Source: Chitinophaga sp.
Lineage (GTDB): Bacteria > Bacteroidota > Bacteroidia > Chitinophagales > Chitinophagaceae
Direction of reading: 5' to 3'
Length of the DNA stretch: 34,485 nucleotides
Assembly (NCBI RefSeq): GCF_017745275.1
Contig: NZ_JAGHZS010000015.1
Coordinates: forward strand, 1-34,485
Shown one piece after another: positions 24,244-31,565 of the stretch. The notes under the pieces were generated by a model. It had not been told where the DNA came from. It made no database searches and saw only the letters and a list, made by a program, of their open reading frames with translations. The number at the start of each line of letters is the position of its first letter. The first letter of the stretch is position 1. The translations under genes were made by a program, and so were the position numbers.

Positions 24244-26685
24244 TTATACACCATCCACATCTGGTATAATCACCACTGCGCGGAAGGCTTTTTCCGCTTT
24301 CAGCTGGATAATAAACTCCTGCAATACCTGCTTGATGTGAGCAATCATGCGCGCGTCGCGCGGGAGCTTAATGAGCATTTCCTGCAGATAGTTATTACGC
24401 ACCCTGGCTACCAGTGGTGCAGCAGGGCCCACCAACTGCGTACCAATATGCGGCTGTAACCAGCTTGCCAGGATCATCGCGGCCTGCTCTGCTACCTGTT
24501 GATTTTTATGACGAATGGTTAGTTTTAGTAAACGGAAAAAGGGCGGATACCCAAACGCCTGCCTTTCTTCAATTTCAGCGGCATACATGGCTTTATAGTC
24601 GTGCGCCATTACATAGTGAAGCACCGGGTGCCGGGTATTACTGGCCTGTATTAACACCTTGCCCATGCCGTGTTTGCGGCCGGCACGACCACTCACCTGC
24701 TCCATCAGTTGAAAAGCCCGTTCATTTACACGGAAATCCGGGAATCCCAATAAATTATCAGCACTCAGAATACCTACGAGGTTCACATTTTCAAAGTCCA
24801 GCCCCTTCACTACCATCTGCGTACCAACGAGTATATCAATACTGCGCTCTTCCAGCAGCTGGATCAGTTTATTATGGCTATCCTTGTTACGGATAGTATC
24901 TATATCCATACGGGCAATGCGGGCATCGGGGAATACCTGCTGCAGGTCGTCTTCAATTTTCTCGGTACCAAAACTTTTCGGCTCCAGCGTTTGTGCACCA
25001 CAGGCCACACAGGTATGAATATAAGGATATCGGGTACCGCAATAGTGACAGGTAAGCTTATCCTGGTTACGATGATAGGTAAGCGACACATCACACTGCT
25101 TGCAATGTGGAATAGTACCACAGGTAGTACATAACAGGAAAGGCGCATAGCCGCGGCGGTTCTGAAACAGGATCACCTGTTTCCCATCTGCAATGCTCTG
25201 CGAGATCGCATTTTTTAACACCTCGGTGAAATTACCATCCATGGTTTTCTCCGCCATTTCCTTTTTAATATCCACAATCTCAATGGCTGGCATTTCCATA
25301 CCACCGAAGCGTTCGTTTAATTCTACCAGGCCATATTTTCCCTGCTGCGCATTGTAATACGATTCCAGTGATGGCGTGGCAGAACCCAGCAATACTTTGG
25401 CTTTGAACAACCCTGCATAATAAATAGCCGCATCCCTGGCGTGGTAGCGGGGAGCAGGATCCTGTTGTTTATAAGAGGCATCATGTTCCTCATCCAGTAT
25501 GATCAGGCCCAGGTCCTTAAACGGCAGCAACAGGCTGGAACGTGCCCCCAGTATAATCTGCAGCTCTCCCATTTTTACTTTGTTCCATATTTCCACCCGC
25601 TCGTTGTTATTAAAGCGGGAATGATAAATACCAATGCTGCTGCCAAAATGTTTCTGCAGGCGACGTATAATCTGTGCCGTTAGCCCTATCTCGGGCAACA
25701 GGTACAGCACCTGTTTGCCACTGGCCAGGCATTCTTCCATCATCTTCACATACACCTGTGTTTTACCGCTGGAAGTCACGCCATGCAACAGGGTTACCTG
25801 TTTATCTGTAAAGTGTTGGCGTACTGCTGTCAGCGCCACCTCCTGTGCCGGGCTCAGGTTAAAATCTATCTGGGCTTCTACTTTACCGGTAGGAATACGA
25901 TCTACCGTACGTTTTTCTATCCAGAGAATATTTTTATCCACCAGCCCTTTTAGTTGTGCGGTAGTAGCACCGGACTTTTTGAGTAATTCGCTTTGCAGTA
26001 CACTACCCTGTGTTTTCTGTAAATGCAGGTAGGCCAGCAGTAATTCCATTTGTTTAGGCGCGCGGCCCATATCATTGAAGAGCGCTGCCAGTTGCGCTTC
26101 TTCCTGGTATTCGGCGTGCAGTTGCACGTAGTTTTCTTTCTTCTCTTTATATACTTCTTTTAATTCTTCATATACCAGCAGTACTTTTTTCTCTATCAGC
26201 TTTTTGATAACAGAGTATACTTCAGATTTATCAAGAATCAACTGTACTTCTTCAATACGCAATTCTTTGCGGATCAGCAACGCTTCTGCCACGAGGTATT
26301 CATCATCATCCAATGCGCTGAAATCATCGCCGTAGGCGTCGTTGAAAAGTAGTAATGTTTCGCTGGAAAGCTTGAGGTGAGCGGGAAGAGCGGCATTCAG
26401 CACTTCTCCTTCTGTGCACATATAATAAGCGGCTACCCAGGTCCAGAAAGCTAACTGTGTGGGATATACAACAGGATCAGCATCCAGCATATCCAACAAT
26501 GGCTTGGTTTTATAAGGGGGGGCCTGCTCATGAACCGCTTTTACAATACCTGCATATTTTTTTTGTTTACCCAGTTGTACCGCAACGCGACAACCCGGTT
26601 TCAGCAGGGTTTCCATGCTTTCCGGTACCGCGTAGGTATAATTTCTGGGTAACGCCAATGGCAATATTACGTCTGCGTATTTCAT
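24244..26685 (-). CDS. priA: Primosomal replication restart helicase PriA
   Basis: Superfamily 2 DNA helicase that reloads the replisome at stalled forks. The 813 residues hold the N-terminal DNA-binding part (YADVILPLALPRNYTYAVP), helicase motif I GVTSSGKT with Lys308, motif II DEEH at 398-401, the motif III stretch GSATPSLES, and a zinc cluster of paired cysteines (CTTC, CKQC, CHYC, CVAC) near 525-560. The gene starts inside the stop of the upstream acyltransferase (ATGA overlap), so the two are translationally coupled on the minus strand. Length and order are normal for Bacteroidota. Confidence 0.97.
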   Translation of the reverse strand: MKYADVILPLALPRNYTYAVPESMETLLKPGCRVAVQLGKQKKYAGIVKAVHEQAPPYKTKPLLDMLDADPVVYPTQLAFWTWVAAYYMCTEGEVLNAALPAHLKLSSETLLLFNDAYGDDFSALDDDEYLVAEALLIRKELRIEEVQLILDKSEVYSVIKKLIEKKVLLVYEELKEVYKEKKENYVQLHAEYQEEAQLAALFNDMGRAPKQMELLLAYLHLQKTQGSVLQSELLKKSGATTAQLKGLVDKNILWIEKRTVDRIPTGKVEAQIDFNLSPAQEVALTAVRQHFTDKQVTLLHGVTSSGKTQVYVKMMEECLASGKQVLYLLPEIGLTAQIIRRLQKHFGSSIGIYHSRFNNNERVEIWNKVKMGELQIILGARSSLLLPFKDLGLIILDEEHDASYKQQDPAPRYHARDAAIYYAGLFKAKVLLGSATPSLESYYNAQQGKYGLVELNERFGGMEMPAIEIVDIKKEMAEKTMDGNFTEVLKNAISQSIADGKQVILFQNRRGYAPFLLCTTCGTIPHCKQCDVSLTYHRNQDKLTCHYCGTRYPYIHTCVACGAQTLEPKSFGTEKIEDDLQQVFPDARIARMDIDTIRNKDSHNKLIQLLEERSIDILVGTQMVVKGLDFENVNLVGILSADNLLGFPDFRVNERAFQLMEQVSGRAGRKHGMGKVLIQASNTRHPVLHYVMAHDYKAMYAAEIEERQAFGYPPFFRLLKLTIRHKNQQVAEQAAMILASWLQPHIGTQLVGPAAPLVARVRNNYLQEMLIKLPRDARMIAHIKQVLQEFIIQLKAEKAFRAVVIIPDVDGV

Positions 26686-27449
26686 CCGATCGGCTGCAGG
26701 GTTGGATATTCGTGGTATTTGCGTAATTCTTTATCCATTACATCAAACACCTGTTGTTTGAGCGTATTGATATCATCCATGGTCATTCCTTTAACAGGAA
26801 TAGTTGGCAGGAATACAACGCGGCATTTACCGGGATTGAGGTGCATCGGGCCTTTATGTGGTAGGCGATGCCCCGCATCCAGGTACAGCACCGGTTTAAT
26901 AGGCATCTGTAATTCGATAGCCATCCGGAAAGCGCCATTGTGGAACGGGCGCAAAGGCTGGTCACTTTCGTTGGTAGTACCTTCGGGGAATACGAGAATG
27001 GAAATACCAGCTTTGAGAGCAGTCATCATTTCACGTACACTTCTGGCCCTGGCAGCAGCATTAGAGCGATCTACCGGTACCACAGAATTTTTATAGATAA
27101 ATCCAAAGAATGGAATTTTCGACATTTCTACTTTCCCTAATGGGCGAAAAGGGAGGCGCATTACTTTCACGGCAATAGCGGCATCCAGATAAGAACGGTG
27201 GTTGACCACAAAAATGCAGGGATCATTATCCCGCTCGCATTCATATTTACGGGTTACCGGCATACCCACCATCGGAAACCACACATGTGCCCAGAAGCGC
27301 AGGAAATAAAAAATAATATTTCCACCTTTCTGCTTGCCCAGCAAAGAAGCCAGGAAAATGGGCGGCAATATCAAAAACATGATACCCAGAAAGATGGTAG
27401 CGGCGTATATCACATAAATAACACGCAACGGTTTCATTAAAAAATTCAT
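26682..27449 (-). CDS. 1-acyl-sn-glycerol-3-phosphate acyltransferase family protein
   Basis: Membrane-bound acyltransferase of the PlsC family, expected to add a fatty acyl chain to lysophosphatidate or a related acceptor in phospholipid synthesis. The catalytic HX4D motif is NHRSYLD with His84 and Asp89. The second conserved block VFPEGTTNES lies near 146-155. Two hydrophobic segments near the N-terminus (VIYVIYAATIFLGIMFLIL) anchor it. The ATG at 27449 is chosen because AGAGG lies just before it; a longer frame would start inside the palindromic repeat. It is 255 residues long and overlaps priA by 4 bases. Confidence 0.92.
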   Translation of the reverse strand: MNFLMKPLRVIYVIYAATIFLGIMFLILPPIFLASLLGKQKGGNIIFYFLRFWAHVWFPMVGMPVTRKYECERDNDPCIFVVNHRSYLDAAIAVKVMRLPFRPLGKVEMSKIPFFGFIYKNSVVPVDRSNAAARARSVREMMTALKAGISILVFPEGTTNESDQPLRPFHNGAFRMAIELQMPIKPVLYLDAGHRLPHKGPMHLNPGKCRVVFLPTIPVKGMTMDDINTLKQQVFDVMDKELRKYHEYPTLQPIG

Positions 27450-27492
27450 AAACGCCTCTTGATTAGAGTGGAAAACTACAACAAAATCTGGA

Positions 27493-27601
27493 AAAGCTGA
27501 AGGCATAAAGCAGAAAGCAAAAAGCTATTGAAGCGAATGTTCAAAGCATATATTTATTCGCTTCAATAGCTTTTTGCTTTCTGCTTTTAGCTTTTAGCTT
27601 A
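27493..27601. repeat. Heptad-arm palindrome A7 (after the DUF4258 gene, before the acyltransferase)
   Basis: A-class element. A perfect 32-bp stem pairs 27507-27538 with 27556-27587 around a 17-nt loop. The core is AAAAAGCTATTG followed by AAGCGAAT, fully matched in the right arm. The outermost right heptads are of the GCTTTTA type. On the minus strand it begins with the stop codon of the DUF4258 gene (27599-27601). Confidence 0.9.
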
Positions 27602-28042
27602 TTCACAATTGCAACTCCAGTCTTTGTCCAGGTCAATACAGGTGATAACTTTAGCATTTTCGCTATCACAGGGAGCAAAAACCACCCGGAGATGTTGCCC
27701 TTCGCTGGAATACCCTTCCAGTGCATAGGTAGGGCAAGGGCGGTCTGCCGGATTGGATTTTTCGGCATTTATCTCCCCCTCCTGCAGAATTTCTTCTATC
27801 TCGTTTTTGGTCACCTGACGGCAACCCATCCGACAAATGGCATGTTTGGTATACTCCAAATGAGCATGCCTGTTGATGGCTTCGCCGCCAATAACGGCTT
27901 TATTAACGGTTCCACGGGCTATCACAGGCCTGTTACCGGGAACAGACGGCGTGGAGGCGTTTTTCCACCATTTTTGCTGCCAGCCGGCCAGCAATAAGAG
28001 CGACAGGAGTAATACCGGGAGATATTTTTGTATGGACTTCAT
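27599..28042 (-). CDS. DUF4258 protein with an N-terminal membrane anchor
   Basis: A 147-residue protein with a hydrophobic N-terminus (YLPVLLLSLLLLAGW, about 7-21) acting as signal or anchor, so the domain lies outside the inner membrane. The DUF4258 pattern is clear: YTKHAICRMGCRQVTKNEIEEILQEGEIN at about 64-92, then a strand-rich region with RVVFAPC and a final VITCIDLDKDWSCNC. Several DUF4258 members resemble small toxins or RelE/BrnT-type folds, but many are stand-alone with no known role. Here six cysteines and export suggest disulfides. The function is unknown. It is divergent from mtaB. Confidence 0.83.
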   Translation of the reverse strand: MKSIQKYLPVLLLSLLLLAGWQQKWWKNASTPSVPGNRPVIARGTVNKAVIGGEAINRHAHLEYTKHAICRMGCRQVTKNEIEEILQEGEINAEKSNPADRPCPTYALEGYSSEGQHLRVVFAPCDSENAKVITCIDLDKDWSCNCE

Positions 28043-28104
28043 ATATATTAGACGCGCCGCAAATTACTCAAAATTCCTTACCTAACTATGACGTAAAAAG
28101 TTCC

Positions 28105-28112
28105 TACCTTTG
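28105..28112 (+). promoter_or_regulatory. -7 promoter element of mtaB, giving an almost leaderless message
   Basis: TACCTTTG matches TAnnTTTG exactly and ends nine bases before the mtaB ATG at 28122. With the usual 6-7 nt to the start site, the mRNA would have a leader of only a few bases. No TTTG -33 element is evident. Confidence 0.5.
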
Positions 28113-28121
28113 CCTCCCTTT

Positions 28122-29399
28122 ATGGAACAGGTAAAAACAGTAGCATTTCATACACTCGGCTGTAAGCTGAATTTTTCAGAGACCTCTACTTTAAGCAGGT
28201 TGCTGGAACAGGATGGGTTTGTAAAAACAGATTTTGATAATACTGCAGATGTGTATGTTATCAACACCTGTTCGGTAACAGATAATGCCGATAAGGAATG
28301 CCGTATGCTGGTACGCCGGATACAACGCCGCGCACCCGGTAGCATGGTAGTGATCACGGGCTGTTATGCACAGCTGAAACCGGAAGAAATTGCTTCGATT
28401 GAAGGCGTGGACCTCGTTTTGGGCGCCGCCGAAAAATTCAATATTACTGAGCACCTCAAAACACTCACCAAGGGCGACAGTGCTAAGATCTGTTCCTGTG
28501 ATATTGAGGATGTGAACAGCTTCCATGCATCTTACTCCCTGAACGACCGCACCCGCACTTTCCTGAAAGTACAGGATGGTTGCGATTATACCTGCGCTTT
28601 CTGTACCATTCCAATGGCCAGGGGCAAGAGCCGCAGCGATAGTGTTGCCAACGTAGTAGCACATGCCCATACCCTCGCCGCTACCGGCGTTAAAGAAATT
28701 GTGCTCACCGGCGTCAACCTGGGCGATTTCGGTAAAGGCTTTGAAGGCGGCAAAAAAAGAGAAGAATCCTTCTTTGAACTGGCACAGGAATTAGATAAGG
28801 TACCCGGTATTTCCCGCTACCGCATCTCCTCTATAGAACCCAATCTGCTGACCAATGAGATCATTGAATTTGTGGCCAACAGCCAGAAATTTATGCCTCA
28901 TTTCCATATTCCGTTACAAAGCGGCAACAATGAAATACTTGGCCTGATGCGCCGTCGCTACCGCCGTGAACTGTACGCGGAAAAAGTAGCGCTGATCAAA
29001 CAATTTATGCCACATTGCGCCATCGGCGTAGACGTGATTGTAGGCTTCCCCGCTGAAAGTGATGCTCACTTCCGGGAAACCTATGATTTCCTGAACGACC
29101 TGGATGTTTCTTATCTCCACGTATTCACTTACTCGGAACGGGCCAATACCCATGCGCTGGAAATTAAACCCGTAGTACCGGTACATATCCGTAATGAACG
29201 CAATAAAATGCTACGTAACCTCAGCCATAAAAAGCAACAGTTCTTCAATGAACAACACCTGGGGGAAACGAGAAAAGTATTGTTTGAATCATTGGGTAAA
29301 GACGGTATGATGGAAGGTTACACCGACAACTACATCAAAATCACCACTCCTTTCCGCCAGGAATGGCATAACCAGATTATGGACTGGGAACTGCGCTAA
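28122..29399 (+). CDS. mtaB: tRNA N6-threonylcarbamoyladenosine(37) methylthiotransferase MtaB
   Basis: Radical-SAM enzyme that adds a methylthio group to t6A37 of tRNAs reading ANN codons. The N-terminal MTTase part starts FHTLGCKLNFSE near 8-19 with its first cluster Cys, followed by NTCSVTDNADKECR. The radical-SAM cluster CxxxCxxC is at Cys154, Cys158 and Cys161 (CDYTCAFC). A C-terminal TRAM-like domain follows (ETRKVLFES...YTDNYIKI). The protein has 425 residues. The ATG at 28122 matches the known start in the family; a TTG four codons earlier overlaps the promoter box. The last bases overlap the stop of the decayed MFS gene on the other strand. Confidence 0.95.
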   Translation: MEQVKTVAFHTLGCKLNFSETSTLSRLLEQDGFVKTDFDNTADVYVINTCSVTDNADKECRMLVRRIQRRAPGSMVVITGCYAQLKPEEIASIEGVDLVLGAAEKFNITEHLKTLTKGDSAKICSCDIEDVNSFHASYSLNDRTRTFLKVQDGCDYTCAFCTIPMARGKSRSDSVANVVAHAHTLAATGVKEIVLTGVNLGDFGKGFEGGKKREESFFELAQELDKVPGISRYRISSIEPNLLTNEIIEFVANSQKFMPHFHIPLQSGNNEILGLMRRRYRRELYAEKVALIKQFMPHCAIGVDVIVGFPAESDAHFRETYDFLNDLDVSYLHVFTYSERANTHALEIKPVVPVHIRNERNKMLRNLSHKKQQFFNEQHLGETRKVLFESLGKDGMMEGYTDNYIKITTPFRQEWHNQIMDWELR

Positions 29400-29787
29400 C
29401 CGGATTTCTTTCTCAACAGAAATCCCCGGAAATGCTCATGCCAGGAAATAAGGTTACCTATCAGGAAATAATCTTTCAGATTATTACGGATACTGCTGCG
29501 CATAATCCTCACCACAATATTGCGGCCTACTTCTCCCTTTTCTGCCACCAGCAGCAACAATTCCAGGGCGACAATAGATAACACGGCGCTGATCATACAT
29601 TGGTAAGCGTTGGCAACGCAGACAACACCCCGATCTGCAGATTGGTGGCGCCTATCAACAAGGCCATAGCAACGAGGAATGCACCACCGGTAAGCGTGAT
29701 CATGGCCTCAGCAGCCAATCCATCACCAATCACCAGGTTCATTCCCCGTTGTATATCCTTTTCAGATAACAGCTCCCGTGATTTCAA
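29396..29787 (-). pseudogene. Remnant of an MFS transporter gene
   Basis: Two short overlapping reading frames on the minus strand. The first (29593-29787) reads like the N-terminus of an MFS permease (GMNLVIGDGLAAEAM, GGAFLVAMALLIGATN, LSALPTLTN) but stops after 64 residues. The second (29396-29596) begins in another frame at the ATGA overlap, with one hydrophobic stretch followed by a basic tail (RNNLKDYFLIGN, LLRKKSG) as at an MFS C-terminus. Only a TTG is available as start, after an in-frame TAA. A large internal deletion with a frameshift explains this best. Two real small genes are possible but less likely. Confidence 0.55.
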
Positions 29788-29864
29788 ATTCCTACTATCG
29801 ATTTAGTATAAAAAGATACCGGGAAAGCCGTCAATGATTATACCATTACAATCGGCCAGAGCGG

Positions 29865-30476
29865 CTATTTGGGGAATCCGGCGTCTGCTTTTACTTCCTG
29901 TAATTGCTGTGTATGCCGATTGGTATGTGCAGCATCGAGTAAGAGTAGCTGGTAAGCATCAATGGTTCCCAGCGGCGTTTTATCTGTTATATGCGCACGC
30001 AGGTCGTCATTGGTGTTGGTTACATATTCAAGAAGTTTATTCCTTGAATCCGTAAAATTTTTGATGGCTTCTGCATTTGATGAATAGCTATGCTTTGGAA
30101 TCGCATTTTCGGGTGCTTTAAATTTGTGGCTACGGTCTTCTACGCCTTTGATAATTTGTTCATCGGTGATTTTAATATCCTTTCTCATTTCAGGATTGGC
30201 CGGCTGTTGTACCAATTGTTGCTCACCGTCCATGATAGATTTTTCTATCAGCGTAATATGTTCCACACATTCAATCACTGACCAGCGATCCGGAGCAGGT
30301 TTGTATTCCAGTTGCGCATCGCTGAGGCCTTGTACTTCCTTGAGGAGGTTGTCCCTGGTTTGTTCCAGTTGTGTAATTAACAGTGTCTTATCATCTCTGA
30401 CAGTTCTTACAGCAGGGTCAGGAGATATGAACGCGGAAAATGTTGCCAGTGCCAGCAACAAGCTTAATTTTTTCAT
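29865..30476 (-). CDS. Exported DinB-like four-helix protein
   Basis: A 203-residue protein with a signal peptide (MKKLSLLLALATFSAF) and a DinB-superfamily four-helix bundle. Visible are LLKEVQGLSDAQLEYKPAPDRWSVIECVEHITLIE (about 38-72), where the W-S-xx-E-xxxH pattern gives the first metal ligand His, and HTNRHTQQL near 184-192, which gives the other two histidines of a divalent-metal site. DinB-like proteins include thiol-dependent transferases using bacillithiol or mycothiol, which may fit the YpdA homologue in this window, though this one is exported, which argues against a cytoplasmic thiol partner. Exact activity is unknown. It stands downstream of aat on the same strand with a 43-bp gap. 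Confidence 0.85.
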   Translation of the reverse strand: MKKLSLLLALATFSAFISPDPAVRTVRDDKTLLITQLEQTRDNLLKEVQGLSDAQLEYKPAPDRWSVIECVEHITLIEKSIMDGEQQLVQQPANPEMRKDIKITDEQIIKGVEDRSHKFKAPENAIPKHSYSSNAEAIKNFTDSRNKLLEYVTNTNDDLRAHITDKTPLGTIDAYQLLLLDAAHTNRHTQQLQEVKADAGFPK

Positions 30477-30519
30477 TGGGGGAAAATTTAGTGCCAGTAA
30501 AAATGACTAGATAAGTAAG

Positions 30520-31158
30520 TTACGAAAAACCAATGATCTCCAGAAATTCTTCGCGGGTAATAAATCCGGCGCCCAGAGAGGCGAGGTGGTCGGTGTGTAC
30601 CTGGCAATCGATCATATCCAGTTCATGTGCATAAGTTTGCACAAAGGTGATGAAAGCTGCTTTAGAGGCATTGCTAACTTCAGAAAACATAGATTCTCCG
30701 AAAAAGAAACGGCCTGTTTTAACACCATACAGGCCCCCTACCAGTCGGTCACCCTGCCAGCACTCGACCGACATGGCATACCCGGCTTTATGCAAACGAA
30801 TATAAGCGGCCTGCATTTCAGGAGTAATCCAGGTGCCTGCCTGTCCCTCACGGGGAATGCTGCCGCAGCGGGCAATGACGCCGGCAAAGTTTTCATTGAA
30901 GGAAATACGGAACATCTTTTTGCGCAACACCTGTTTCATGCTGGCAGATACTTTCAATTCATCAGGGAAGAGTACAAAACGGGGATCAGGGCTCCACCAA
31001 AGGATAGGTGGCTCATCATACCAGGGAAAGATACCAGAGCGATAGGCCAGTAATAATCTTTCTATAGATAAATCGCCGCCCACGGCGAGTAATCCGTCAG
31101 GCTCAGAGAGCTGTACAGGAGGGAATTTTAATTGTTTGTTAAGACGAAAAACGGACAT
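30520..31158 (-). CDS. aat: Leucyl/phenylalanyl-tRNA-protein transferase
   Basis: Transfers Leu or Phe from aminoacyl-tRNA to proteins with an N-terminal Arg or Lys, marking them for ClpS/ClpAP degradation in the N-degron pathway. The Aat family is evident from GIFPWYDEPPILWWSPDPR near 38-56, followed by FVLFPDELKVSASMKQVLRK and the C-terminal GNAT-like region (SVECWQGDRLVGGLYGV, FFGESMF, HTDHLASLGA). The length of 212 residues is slightly shorter than E. coli Aat, typical for Bacteroidota. It lies nine bases downstream of clpS on the same strand, a functional pairing in one operon. Confidence 0.96.
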   Translation of the reverse strand: MSVFRLNKQLKFPPVQLSEPDGLLAVGGDLSIERLLLAYRSGIFPWYDEPPILWWSPDPRFVLFPDELKVSASMKQVLRKKMFRISFNENFAGVIARCGSIPREGQAGTWITPEMQAAYIRLHKAGYAMSVECWQGDRLVGGLYGVKTGRFFFGESMFSEVSNASKAAFITFVQTYAHELDMIDCQVHTDHLASLGAGFITREEFLEIIGFS

Positions 31159-31167
31159 AACAGCAAA

Positions 31168-31476
31168 TCAGCTATCGACCATTTCTTCAATAGTAACACT
31201 GAGTCCCCTTTCTTGCAAGGCTTCGCATAAAGGGCGCAGTTTGAGATATTCTCCCTGCTTCACCGCATATTTTCCATTAAAATGGATGATCAGGGCACAT
31301 TGTTCTGCCTGTTCGTGCGTATGTCCGCATACTTCCATCAGGGAAGTAATCACCCAGTCAAATGTATTTACCTCATCATTCCAGACTACCAGGCTAAATG
31401 GAAACTGCTCATCTTCCGCTACCAGCACGTCTATCTCTTCTTCCGGTAATCCTTTGGTATTTGTACGATCGCTCAT
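31168..31476 (-). CDS. clpS: ATP-dependent Clp protease adaptor ClpS
   Basis: Small adaptor that binds N-degrons and delivers them to a Clp unfoldase. The 102 residues have a flexible acidic N-terminus, then the binding pocket VVWNDEVNTFDWV (about 30-42) with the Asn-Asp pair that holds the alpha-amino group, and the second pocket helix with IIHFNGKYAV near 63-72, including the conserved His. It is followed by aat with a 9-bp gap. The start fits an upstream TAnnTTTG box at 31496-31503. Cytoplasmic. Confidence 0.95.
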   Translation of the reverse strand: MSDRTNTKGLPEEEIDVLVAEDEQFPFSLVVWNDEVNTFDWVITSLMEVCGHTHEQAEQCALIIHFNGKYAVKQGEYLKLRPLCEALQERGLSVTIEEMVDS

Positions 31477-31495
31477 CTTTAAAAAAAGCTTTACA

Positions 31496-31503
31496 CAAAA
31501 TTA
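31496..31503 (-). promoter_or_regulatory. Possible -7 promoter element of the clpS-aat operon
   Basis: On the minus strand the bases read TAATTTTG, an exact match to TAnnTTTG, about 20 bases before the clpS ATG. A TTTG -33 element is not evident. The gap to the divergent antiporter gene is 89 bp. Confidence 0.45.
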
Positions 31504-31565
31504 CATGGATTATTCGTTAATTTATCCATATTTAAAGCAGGGGTTGCTGATTTTGGAATACAAAA

